Shown here piece after piece: positions 51,692 through 63,498 of a stretch of 64,000 nt of DNA. Location of the stretch: positions 58,568,065 through 58,632,064 of the forward strand of contig NC_134952.1 in the NCBI RefSeq assembly GCF_965638725.1. Direction: 5' to 3'. A model generated the notes under the pieces. The model was given only the letters and a program-made list of their open reading frames with translations. It made no database searches and was not told the origin of the DNA. This DNA is from Aptenodytes patagonicus (lineage: Eukaryota; Chordata; Aves; Sphenisciformes; Spheniscidae). The translations under genes were made by a program, and so were the position numbers. The stretch's first letter is position 1; each line of letters begins with the position of its first letter.

Positions 51692-51819
51692 CTTATCTTT
51701 AAATTCTCCATTAAAAGCGAACTGATTTTCCGGTTTACCATCAGGGACTTTATACAATCGGAACCAGTCAACCGTAGCCTCAAGGTAACCTGGTTTGTGC
51801 TTCTTGACATCATCAATAT
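51692..51819 (-). CDS. PPA2: PPA2 exon, 128 bases
   Basis: Acceptor CCACAG, donor GTGAAG. It begins with two bases finishing an Asp codon and encodes [19 protein letters not shown], then [20 protein letters not shown] and KDK. The Tyr (51754-51752) and Lys (51751-51749) of [11 protein letters not shown] correspond to the active-site Tyr192/Lys193 of yeast pyrophosphatase, which contact the substrate phosphate. Conservation is very high and the frame is intact. Confidence 0.97.
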
Positions 51820-54800
51820 CTGTGGGTTAAAAAGAAAAAAAAAAAAAAATAGAAAAGGACTAGTGATTTTTACTCACAACTTTTGTAACATTCATTTTTT
51901 TTTAAAGTCTCGTAAAGGTTCTGCAAGCAATTTGATTTCACTGAGCACTTTCAAAGTCATTGGGGAACTTCACTTTATTACATTAGCTGCCCATAGTTGA
52001 TATCATATGATTTCACAACCACACTAAACAGGCAAACCAGTTGCCTCCTGCCCTTCATTAATTAAGACCCAAAGGGACAATGAATAAAAGGACCATATTT
52101 GTGACAGGAGAGGAAGAAAATTCTGTATTTATAGGCTTTCATCTCAGTAGGCACCTCTTGCAACACTTAAGATTATTCAGTGCGGTATTTTTTTCCTCAG
52201 CAACTGCAGAGACTACAGGCATTTTTTGATAATGAAAGAATAGCTAGTAAAAACAATTTCAACACATGGATTTTTAAACCAGCACCTCAAAACAAAATAC
52301 AGGCTTGACTTCTCAAAGTTACGTTAAAGGCATCCCTTTGCTCACATTACTTCCAAATTCAACCCATTAGATACAAGACAGATACGTGCCAGGTGCACTA
52401 AACACTAATTCTACTGATAACCCCATGATATCTGCATACTCACAGTGATAAGCCAATTCTACCTCTACCTCTACAATCCTACCGTGCAAAGATAGAACAG
52501 GACACAAAGAGGAATGCATGCCATTTGCAGGACACCCTTGGGAGGCAGAGATGAACACTGCCCCATTGGGTACAGAGAGATTATAAACAGTCACACAGTA
52601 GTTCTGTTCAAGGGCTATACTGCTATAGCAAAGACACAGTTCATGATCTTAAACATTTACTTCTGCTCTGCATAACAAATTTTACTGGATTTTCCTGTGA
52701 GACTACCATTACTCCTGTGACTTGCAATGAGGTGGTCCTATCAGCGCCTTGGCAAATTAACTCTCTAACAATATGTTTACATGGAAGAGTCTTCAATACA
52801 ATTTTAATTGATTTTGATACAATGAAGGATTTTGTCCTTTCCAGAAGCCAAGCACTTTTTATAGCTGATGTAATCCTTCTCTTTCCATCTATTTCCCTCC
52901 TACAGTCACCTCTGATGGAAATGGGAGCTGACTTTTTATTGCTGTGCTTTGCATGCAGTCTTCCAGCTATTTCACAACCTCACTCTGCCCAGGCCACCTT
53001 CCATGGTGTTATTCTCCTTCTCTAGTGTTTTGCAAGTCACTTGCTCATTTCTCCCTTCCTCTGATTCCCTCTTGCTCTCTCTCCATGCTGCTTGGCTACT
53101 TCATTCTCTTCTCCCACAGATATGCCTCATTCACTGACATCTCCTGGTTGGCAGCGATTCCTGATGGGATACTCTTCTGTCTATCCGGCCCTATAAAACA
53201 GATTTTCAGAGTTGCTTAGTCCACAGAATTGACACCTAGTCATGTGCTTTCCATCTTTAAGTGCCTAAATGTCTTTTTAAAATCTAGTCTGTGAACCTGA
53301 ACAAAGACATTCAAGTATTTCTAATGAGAACAGTAAGAGAAGGGAAAAAGTCTTATGCTAGAGACCATTCAATTCTCTGTAGACCACCAAGAGAGATGAC
53401 ATGTGGACTGAACTGTGAGACCAAACCTGTGAGACCAAACCTATGTGAGAAGATATGCTGAGTGTTCATAGGCATCTGATAGATGCCACTCCCAAATTCC
53501 ACTGGATCACACACTACCCAAAGAACAAAACAAAACTTTGAAGAACCCTATGTAAATTTTTGCTTCTGCACGCACTTAATAGGGCTACGTGTTTATGGAC
53601 TCGGAGTAAAACACATTTTGAACTTGGCTGCTGGCCATCTGCCTGTAGAAGATTAGGGAGTTTCATTGCCAGAATCCCAGAAAAAAAGCAAGGGCACATA
53701 AGGCTGTGCTAGAGGCAGGTCTTCTAGCTGGAATACACGCTTAAGAATACAAGAAACCTTTCACTGGGGTGGGTGAGACCAACTAAGAAGGAATGATTTA
53801 GAAAAGGGTGGGTTCTTGGCTGGAGGCAAGATGCCTCATTTGGGCACTAATAAAACTGCAGCTCCAATTCAAATCTGTTTCAGGGCTCCAGTGTATCATC
53901 CTCTTCTCTCCAAGCAAGGGAACATTCCTCCTCCCATCTTGAGCCCCTGTCATCTCCTCCTCTTGTGAGGTTTGAACTCACAATTTCTAGTACTTGTTGA
54001 AGAGACAGTAGCTCCTCAAGTCTGTAAAGCAAAGCAGGCTGCTGCAGCAATTTCCCTGGCTCCCAGCAGTGGACGAACTCCAGATCTGCATCTCCAGCCA
54101 CTACTTAAATTCAAGCATACCTTCTCAGACTGCTGCTCCTTTTTTCTGGTTCCTGTTCCAGCAAACTTCTCTCCTAACTCTGCTTCTTTATTCCTCCTAC
54201 TTATTATTTGCCTATTCCCATAAAAAACTGTTCATCAAAACTGCTTTACTGTCTACTAACTGACACTTGGGCCCTTCCCCATCTGTTGTTCCTTATTTAT
54301 AGGCTTTGTTTATATTTCTTTAAAGGACTCATATTAGAATAGGCTTTGGGGCAGGCTTTCATTACCTCCTTAAGATAGGGATGACCATCTTCATGGACAG
54401 AATCATCTCTCTGAATTTCACACTCTCTCTACTGGAAAATACCTTGCCTAGGTAAAATCACTACACAAATCAGGCTACAGCATTTTATGGCCCCTAAAAT
54501 ACTGGCTGCTGTACATTCTGGTTTTGAGGACTTAAGAAGGGGGACAGCGGTTGCTTTTATTTCCTTGGTTCCTTGCAAGTTATTCTCCTTCACATCCATG
54601 CTTCACCTCACTATTCTTTATTATGAAGGACAGCTACAGGGCACCAAATGAAGCTTAAATGGTTTAAGAAAAAAAAAACAACCAAAACATCTGTATTATA
54701 ATGGGAGCTGGTGGCAAGCAGCAGGAAAAAGTGCAACAGTGCAACAAAAAAAAAAAATCAATCCTGTTGCTGTGGAGTCAGCACATAGCACAAAATATAA

Positions 54801-57800
54801 GGAAAACAGCAGCTCTCGCATCACTCAACAGCTACCTCTTCAGTTCATTAAAAAGCACCATAGAAAAGCTTGAAAGACAGCTTGTCCTCTACTTCAAAAT
54901 CCAAACAGCATCTTTGGGATATCGGGGGAGAAGGAGAAAAACATACTCAGAAAACAGAAGAGTAAGCAAAGAAAGGTAAAAGATCACGATAAGCAGTACA
55001 GTGATTTACTGCACTAATATCTATAGAAGCTAGCTGCATATTATGATTAAAAAAACCACACTTAGATGTCTTTTCCGCAGCAGACACTGTTAGACACTTT
55101 TTTCTGCCTGACTGCTTACCTTCCCTTAGACCTATGTACTCACACTGATGCCAAAAGGGGCTGAGTGAGTACAGGAGTAGCAAGCATGCACCTGGCCTAA
55201 CATGGTTTCATCTCTGCAAGCAAGCCCTGCTCAGAGTGGCAGGGCAAAAAGGTCAGGCTCTTGCAAGTACATTATCAGCACGTACCCACTGGGCTCTAGG
55301 CAGTAATTTCTTTATACTGCCTACATACAACCATAGGCCCCATTTTTCTGGGCACCAAAGTTAAGCACCAAGGGTTAAAAAGAGATGGCTAATCACATTA
55401 AGGGTTGCAGTTTAGTCTCAATAAGGAAAATCTCTAGAGGCTGGCACAAACAACTGCTGCTAGCTCTCTGTCAAGGGAATGAGCCAATGCAAACGCAGAT
55501 CCCAATTCTATCTGGCTTTACAAAAGAGAGCAACAAAAGCATTTGTACAAAACTACCATTTTTAGTACAACAGATGCTGCTTCTTGCAAGCAAAGCTAAA
55601 ACAACATGCTTGCAGCAAGCTTTCTAAACAAGGTCTGTGGGAAGAGAGGACATATGTTTTTAATAACATCTTATAAACATTTACAGGAAGCAGCAGCTAC
55701 ATTCCATATAAAGGCATTTGGTGTATTTTGTGCAGCATGGTGTGAGCGGGTTGGAGGGGAGCCTCAGTACAGATAATTAATTTCTTTATATTGAATGCTT
55801 ACACAAATCCACAACAAAGGTTTTCAGGGCCTCTGCTGCTTCTCTGCATATAAATACACTCACATGCAAGGGCCTATAACAATATATGGTACAAAGTATG
55901 CAATACGCTTTGGTTTTGCCATTTAGGGTTTGATCACTTAACTCAAAAAGCCAATCTTGAGTTGCACATTGGAAAAGCAGCATGGCAACACAGCACAGTT
56001 AACTATACCAGTGCCAGTAAACGGTAGCGCAACAAAGCTGGTAGACATCACCAACTGCTGTTGGAATACATCCAGGCATCCTTCCAGTGAGCAATAGCAA
56101 AAAACAGCTGCTAAGATTCCAGGCCGGTAAATCACCTCCAAAATGCCATCCAGCATACATGATTTATTCAATTTGCTCAGGGAAGGTAAGATGACCTTTT
56201 GAGAGTCAGACTTTTCATAAGCTGCTTCAAACACACTTCCTGCTTCAACTGCCAGTGATTTTCAAAGCCTCTTGTCCAACATGAAGATGCCATATATATT
56301 TAAACCAAATTACAGCATGAAAATATCACTCATCCTTTCTGAGCCCAACCTTGTAAAATACATCAGATATGGATGTGAATTCCAATATATTAAATTCAAT
56401 CCGAATTATGAATTGAGCAGACAAGCACCCTTTCCACTCCAAGAATTTGCTTCTTCTCCTGGCTAGTATTTTACAAAAATCAAACAAACAAAAAGCAACA
56501 ACAACAAAAAAGCAGCTGGGCCTATTACACCACCAAGATTTTTCAGTGTGCAGGGAGCTTTTAGGCCCTTTCCCAGACTTGCTTGGTCTGAAGTTGCTTT
56601 GCTGGTCCGCTAATGGCCATCTGCCTAGCAACTGCCCGAGCAGAAAGACAACACAGTGGTTTTCAGGTAGCTACAAAGACAGATCTTATTGAAATCGATA
56701 AAACTGAAGATGTCCAGTTTTAGTCTAAAAGAAACTTTCTCATACAGATACCTGCACCTGACATACACCTTGTATTTGGAGTGAGATTATCCCCATGCCC
56801 ACCAGTATGATGTGCTATAATTTCAAACATATTACCTTCTAAAGTCAGTCCAAAAGACACTAAGCCCCTACTATTCCCACTGATGACACAGTTCCCACTT
56901 GAACAGGTGCTAAGCATTGCTTATCATTCCTGGTTATTGTCACTATAAACTAGAGTTTCACATTACTCTGTGTGAAATAGAGTTCTAGGCAGGGTTTCCA
57001 ATTTAAACCAGTATTTATCAATAAATGCCTGCAGGAGACAGTACAGTGGAGTGCTATGAATAAACAATGAGAACTGCTCAGAAGTTGGGACTGCTCAATT
57101 TTAAGTTCTGTGAAGTCTCAGAAAAATCAACCGCACTTATGAGAATGATCACAATCCCAGAAGGAGAACATACAGAGTACCTGGAGTGTGCTTAAAGCAG
57201 CAAGAGGAGTTAACACACTGCGCGGGCTCAGGATGGGGTTTGCAAGTAATCACCACGCTGGTGTCTCGGAATTATCTTTTCCAAATGTTCACTGGGGGCT
57301 GTGCACATACTGAGCTGAAAGCAAATGTGATGATTCTCAGTCCAATTCAAAAGGTTTAGCAAATGATACAAAAATGACTGGACAGACTTAGAAGGCAACA
57401 CTTAGCCTCATCTTTCCCTAGGAGGCCACCACCATAACACAGCAGCACATCAATTATTGAGGGAGATACCAGTTTTATCTGTAGCTGCTATCCCTTTATG
57501 CTGAAATAATTAACATCTTTTGGAAGGGGGGAAAAACAAGTATAAAAGGACATATTGTACTGCCTACTCCAACAGATTTGTTTGTTTTCAGACTGAAGAA
57601 GGATTGCTGTTAAACACTGCAAGCTAGTCATGTTTTGTGAAAGCAGATGGGGGCTTTTTTTTTTTTCCTTTTTCTTTCCTTTTGTAAATCCTGGACTGCA
57701 ACTCCAATCCCAAAGGGAAATCATATTAAACTGGATAAATATTTCTGCATTTCTCTGAACCTCAGGACAGTTCTCCCCTTGAAGTTTTGCACCTATTCTC

Positions 57801-59490
57801 TATGAAAGGATGCACAGAGGAATCAACTACAGGCAATGGTTTGCCCATTTTTTCCCTTTTTAGAAAAAAAAAAAAGACTAAAACTCTTACTCCCCTCCCA
57901 AACAAACTAAAGATGTAACACAGCTGACACAAATCAGTCATTACCTGAAAAAACAAAACAAAACAGAGGGCTCTCAAATAGAGCTACTTAACCCAGTGGC
58001 ATAAACTGTCCCAGTTTTGCCCCTACTTAGTGGACTCCATTTCAATTCTCTCACCCACTTTTCTGATTAAACTCTCTCAGAAATTGTTAAGGAAAAAAGG
58101 TAAGAGTTAAACAGAACAATGTATAGAAATAAAACACTAAGTACTTGCCTTTTAACTACTGACATATTGCATTTCACTGCACATTATAGAGAGGTTTAAA
58201 TTGATACTAACATTAATAGCAAACTATTAGTTACTATTTCCTTAAGCTGAACTTCCTAATCCCTGTCAAAGTAGTTAGAGACATAAACACTATGTAGTAA
58301 TTCATCTGCCCAATGATTTTAATCAGCATCAACCCAAGAGTTTCCTTTTCCTCCTTTCCTCTTCTCCCCTTCTTTCCCCGCAAGCCAAGTATTCTCCATG
58401 TGAAAGCAACCTGCAAGAAAACTGAGAATGAAAGGCCAGTCCAGCGATATACTTACTTTACATTCAGAAACCAGGAAAAAGCCTCAATGGCCGAGAAACA
58501 TAATTCCTTGAAAAGCTACTGGATAGCCCTATTCCTACAGAAAGGCCACTCTGTGCCTTGGTGCTCCCTACCAACAAAGAGCAGGTTCTGATCGTACATA
58601 CCTGATGGTATATATGTTTTTTGGTCTCATAATAATCACTAACTTTTAGACAAACCTCCTCACTTAATTCTCACGATGCCCAGTAACACTGCATTTGAGG
58701 AAGTGAATCTCCATTTATCCAGAGAAAAGCTGCACTTTACCTGTGCTGTAAAAACCTAACCCCCTGCAGTTTTAACACATCTGTATCATCTTCTTATCGA
58801 ACAGTCTGCAAGCAGAATTACACCTCACGTGCTATTCACATAGACACATTTTAGTACTTGAATTCTATTTGGATACCAGAAGCATGGTCACAGAGAGGAC
58901 AAGTCTGGACAGGATATTTCCCCCTGCACAGCTAGTCATCATCAAGGCTGATACTAGGGTGAGCTGCATTAGCAGTTTACTTTGCAAATTTTCAAGCTAA
59001 AAGGTGAAACCTAAGCATTCATACGAGGCAACAAACCCTGGCAGTAACCCAGTTACAAGTGACAAAACATTGGAAACGTACAGCCCTTTTCAGATGCAAC
59101 ACAATGCCTGCAAATATAAAAGGAACAAACACTTTCAACAAGGAAAATAGCAGTGTGCTACATAATCTGAGTGGGTAAATATGCACTATTACACAGGAGA
59201 TAAGCCTGTAATTTTAAGAGGTCACTTTCTAAGGCAGTTGTGTTTCAGAAGTCAAAAGACTTTATGCATGGCAGGTCCTCTTGAAAATCCAAGTGAACCT
59301 TTTCAAAAGCTTAGAGTGAAAGCACATATGCCCTCCTTGAAGGAAGCACCTGATTTAAACAACAGAAAAAAAGAAAAGTCTTGCCTTTCCGCTGTCTGCC
59401 TCTTCTTGTCCTAGGTGGCCTAAACTCAGATACTACTCTACTGTGCAAGTTGCTGACATAACTTGCATTAAGAAAGATAAAAATACTTGC
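51820..59490 (-). other. PPA2: PPA2 intron, GC-AG type
   Basis: About 7.7 kb, with donor GCAAGT (59490-59485 on the minus strand) and acceptor CAG. It contains an exact 14-bp tandem duplication (53415-53442) and a possible tRNA-like B-box remnant near 53960-54000. Short open frames inside it have no recognisable domains, and no mobile element could be identified. Confidence 0.85.
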
Positions 59491-59617
59491 CATGGATTTT
59501 CTGAGCTTCTGGGTCATCCACACTGATAGCAATTATCTTCCAATCTGTCTCTCCTTCATCAACAAGAGCTAAAACACCCAAGACCTTCACCTGAACAATC
59601 TCACCAGAAGAACGAAT
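59491..59617 (-). CDS. PPA2: PPA2 exon, 127 bases (active-site aspartates)
   Basis: Acceptor TTTCAG. It encodes [19 protein letters not shown], then [19 protein letters not shown] and QKIH plus one base. The Asp at 59560-59558, Asp at 59545-59543 and Lys at 59539-59537 in DEGETDWK correspond to yeast Asp147, Asp152 and Lys154, metal and phosphate ligands of family I pyrophosphatases. The exon must end CATG before GCAAGT. Using the next GT, 4 bases further on, would shift the frame, so a GC donor is required. Confidence 0.96.
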
Positions 59618-60925
59618 CTGAAACAGAACATAATCTCACAAAGATTTAGAAAACACTACATAGAATTTCTTTTACCTTACAGACAAAATAGTTTTACTAC
59701 ATTTTTGACCAACAGCTAACAGAACTGCAAGATAGATCTGTAAACCCAGTACACATCTATTTAATATTACTAGCCTTTCTCCCACCATTGCTATTCTTCA
59801 ACCCACAATTCTCCAGTCAGCATTTATTTAAGTAGACAATACAAGCTAGAAGATTACTCCTTCTCTTATACGCTACTTCCCCCACACCTTCTTGATCTTC
59901 ACCCTAAACTGCAAGTCAGAAGTATCTCATACTCATTTTTTAAGTCCTTCTTGACTCTCTACTTTCTCAACTCTTGGTCTTAATCTATCTCTTGTTGTTC
60001 CTTCCTCTAGACTCCAATATACACATATAAACACACACCCCTTCCCCAGAAATATCAGCACAGCTCTTTTTTGCATTTTCTTGGGAACTTTCTCCCTACC
60101 AGATAGTATTTCGTTTATAACCCTTTCTGGATCCCTTGAAATTCAGCTTTAGGTTACTTTCCTCAAATAAAGCTACCTTCGCCGAGGTCACCAATTAAAT
60201 TTCTCCTTATGTAAAATATCCCAAGAGATCCCTCTTCCAAACTTATCCATTTCATAACCCCATCTTTGAACCAAGGAGAATTTCTCCATTCTTTGCTGCC
60301 TCCAGATATGTAGAATATTCCTCCAGTGAGCTAAACCTTTCCCCTATACCTACTAATGGTGTTTGCTGTACCTCTTTTTCATACACCCACTCCAAATCTC
60401 GTAACTCTGCAAGACTGCAACAGGTTCCTGTCTTCTCCTCTAGAGAAAAGGGATCTACTTCTATTTCCACCCGTAAGAAAACTCAAACCTACCTCCCTTG
60501 TGGGTCTGACCTTGTAATTTTATGTGCATGACGCTGCCATAATTCCTCATCTTTCAGAAACCTATTCCTAGGTCCAGTACTGCTAACAGGTAAAAAAGAA
60601 AGAAAACTTTTCCTTCCCCCAAAATCTTAACCCCTTCCTCCTTCACCCAAAATTCACTGTCCAGCCACAGAACTTAAGGGTGGTGTTCTCTTATTTTCCC
60701 TTTTATCCAGTACGCAGACTTTACCAAATCCTGCTTTTTTTCTCCTTTTTAAAAATCCACCATTTCCTTACCTATTCCCTCCTCAGATCCTCTATTCATA
60801 CTTTTGCCATCCCCTGAGACTATTACAATCTTTACTTGTTTTCCATCTGCCCTTCTCTTGCAAAAGTTGTTACCAAATTATTAAATTAACCTTGATAAAT
60901 TAAATTAATCCTGATAAAGACAAAC
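59618..60925 (-). other. PPA2: PPA2 intron
   Basis: About 1.3 kb with donor GTTTGT. A 72-codon sense-strand open frame (60470-60252) rich in Glu/Leu lies within it and is not recognised. No splice evidence includes it in PPA2. Confidence 0.85.
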
Positions 60926-61012
60926 CTTTGAACCTATTTCACAAACATCAATAGGATCATTATCCCCACAGCATCCTGTAGTGTTATCTGTATGGCTTGG
61001 ATCTTCCCAGGT
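60926..61012 (-). CDS. PPA2: PPA2 exon, 87 bases (pyrophosphatase signature)
   Basis: Acceptor GACAG, donor GTTTGT. It encodes 29 residues starting TWEDPSHTD and containing the family signature DNDPIDV. The three aspartates (60964-60962, 60958-60956 and 60949-60947) match yeast Asp115, Asp117 and Asp120, which bind the catalytic metal ions. Phase 0 at both ends. The GCCGDNDP context, with its Cys pair, resembles the mitochondrial paralogue. Confidence 0.97.
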
Positions 61013-63378
61013 CTGTCAAAGGAAAGAGAATTATCAGTTACCAGATGATCTGCAATTACAATTCATCTAACCACTAAATTACTAAGATTAATAAAAACAC
61101 CAATAAAAACATCAGCTTTCTGAGAACAGTCTTGCTCAACGGGAAAAGAAAAAGCAAACAAACAGCCAATGGACTGACGTTGAGTAACTCATCCTCATAT
61201 TCAGGACAAGTAACATGAGGATTACTGAGGACATAGTAACAAAAGTATTAACTGCATCCGTGACTCAAGAGACACACTTAATCAAATTGCAGTGATTAAG
61301 GCATCAGAGGACCCTGAATATGTATTTTTCTGGTTACTAGTGGTTGTGTGATTAAGCTAGAACATCCTACAATCACATTCTTATGTGACTCTTTAAATAC
61401 CATGGCACTAACATAAGTTGCTTTCAAAAACATCTAGACTTTGAGTTAACCAAGCTCCTAGGTATGGATTTGTCAGCACCCAATTAGCTTTTTAAAGTTT
61501 TTAGATTTAGGTATGAAACATTTCTGAGTATTTTGAGATGTGTACATTCCCAAGAACAGCGAGCAGCTTAAGATCAAAGCAGCTTCTCCAGGAGGCAAGT
61601 TCAAATCCCTGCTCTGAGCTCTGTACGAGCAAGGAATCACAGCCAAGTTATACTAACTTAATTACCAGACCAGTACTTGTTTCATCTCTTACTGGCTAGT
61701 AATGAGTAACTCATTCTAAAGTTGAGAAGCTTTCCTGGTAAGAATTTTGAGTCCAATAAAGGTTTGTTGAAAGGTGTTAGAAAGTCTTTTTTCCCCCAAG
61801 GAGCTATACTGTTAGCTCCTGCTGTCCACGGTCAAACCTTCGCCTCAAACTTGTTCTTGAGAACTTGACTTATACTAAAAGGCAAAACTGTGAAAAGCAG
61901 ACGCTCAGGTGCTTAGGTAGCAGAATCATTACCAAAAAATTGCTGAAGTGGAGCCAAGAGAGAATTTCAACTTAAAACTTATTTTTCCAATACTTTTCCA
62001 AAGTGCTTTTTATTTAAGGCTGCATTATACCGGTACTATTTTCCTGCCCAGCTTCACCCCTCCACCTGTAGGTTAGAAGGAAAGCTTGCTAGGAACGGTA
62101 TTGTTCTCTGGACCGTACAGCAACTCCTGCAATAATGGTAGTCCTACCGTCATTTTTTTCTTCCCTGTTCCACAGCATAAAACAGCAGCCACAAATACAT
62201 ATCTTTAAGCCATACACTAGGGCTGAACTTCTGGCAAATGCTGGTCCTGATGAAAAGTCCTCTTGTGGTAATGGAGACACCAAATCGGATTTTGTTTGTT
62301 ACAGCTGCTAGTAGGAATCTGGCCTATCATCTAGACTTCAACAATTGGAGGTGTAATGATCCAACCGGTATTTTAAAGTTGTTACAGAAAATAAAAATGA
62401 CAATTATCTCCAGACCTCTCTGACTTAGAAGGTAACAAGGGGAGCTGAACATTTCTTCTGGGGAAAGTGTCATCAGTCCCAAATAATGCACTTTGTGCAG
62501 GAAAATATTCAAATGTTTAATTTTGGCTTGGTACTAAGGCACACACAAATTTCAAAACATTAAATGGAATTGCTGGTTCCCAACTATACCTACTTATAAG
62601 CTTTGTCTACTGAAACTGCTGACTGGGTAAGAACTTCATTGCTATACTCCAGCACCTGCCTGGTATCTCCTCTTCAGAGATCAAATACAGAAAGCAGATT
62701 TTCAGGACTAAATCTACATTGCTTATGCAGTTAACTGTAAAGAAAATAAGTTACTCTTTTCTAGCTCCACCATGTTCTTCAGTACTAATTTAACTGCAAT
62801 GTGTTATTCACAGAAATGAAAAAAGTTTAAAACCTTTCAGTACGCTCAAAATTTCAGCCATTAGTTGGGCCTTTTCAAGGCTCAAAGTTTTGACTGTGTC
62901 ATGATCAGTAAAGTCTCACAGTTCAGAGAAAAGTTAACTAAGGCAGTTGAGGTTTAATCTAAAAAAGAACAGCCCTTGTGTTCCTCTGTTAAAGATATTA
63001 AGAAATCCCAATTAAAATTTACGCTGCAATACATGAAAAAAAAAATTAGTTAGAAAAGGGCTACTTGACAAAGTATGCTTGAATGGCAGACCATGACAGT
63101 TTAATTCTGTCACTATAGTACAGAGATGCAGACTAAAGATTCGAGGTTTCTTATCATTTAACTCCTTCCTGAAACACAGCACATATTTATACCCACACCC
63201 AGATTCTGATCAAAAATTATGGACACAATAAAGCTCAACATAAAAAAAATCCTAATTTACAAATGTATCAGAGAGAAACATCCATCTTGCAACTGATTTG
63301 CATTCAGCAGTACCCAAGATTTACAAGGCAATTTACACAGAAGACAGAAAACTTTCACCATTATAACAAAAATGTTAC
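61013..63378 (-). other. PPA2: PPA2 intron
   Basis: About 2.4 kb with GTAACA donor. A possible tRNA-like remnant lies near 61560-61660. No other feature is recognised. Confidence 0.85.
61560..61660 (+). repeat. Possible old tRNA-derived SINE remnant
   Basis: The plus strand contains AAGTTCAAATCCCTGCTCTG (61598-61617). It resembles a tRNA T-arm/B-box (GTTCAAATCC) followed by the body text of ancient amniote tRNA-derived SINEs. The A-box half upstream is degraded. Assignment is by motif memory only. Confidence 0.3.
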
Positions 63379-63498
63379 CTGTGGGAGGGCACCATAATTC
63401 CATATATAACCCTTGTGAGGAAAGATATTTGCCACATATCGAAGCTTGCCTTTCTTTATATCTTGTTTAATGGGATTCAACGGCTCCTCAGTGGCAAT
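63379..63498 (-). CDS. PPA2: PPA2 exon, 120 bases
   Basis: Acceptor GCTTAG, donor GTAACA, 40 codons in phase 0. It encodes [18 protein letters not shown], then [20 protein letters not shown] and PQ. The Arg at 63441-63439 and Tyr at 63396-63394 lie 15 residues apart, exactly as Arg78 and Tyr93 of yeast pyrophosphatase. The previous exon, off the window, should end with the KME segment holding other active-site residues. The acceptor's pyrimidine tract is a (TC)12 microsatellite. Confidence 0.97.
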
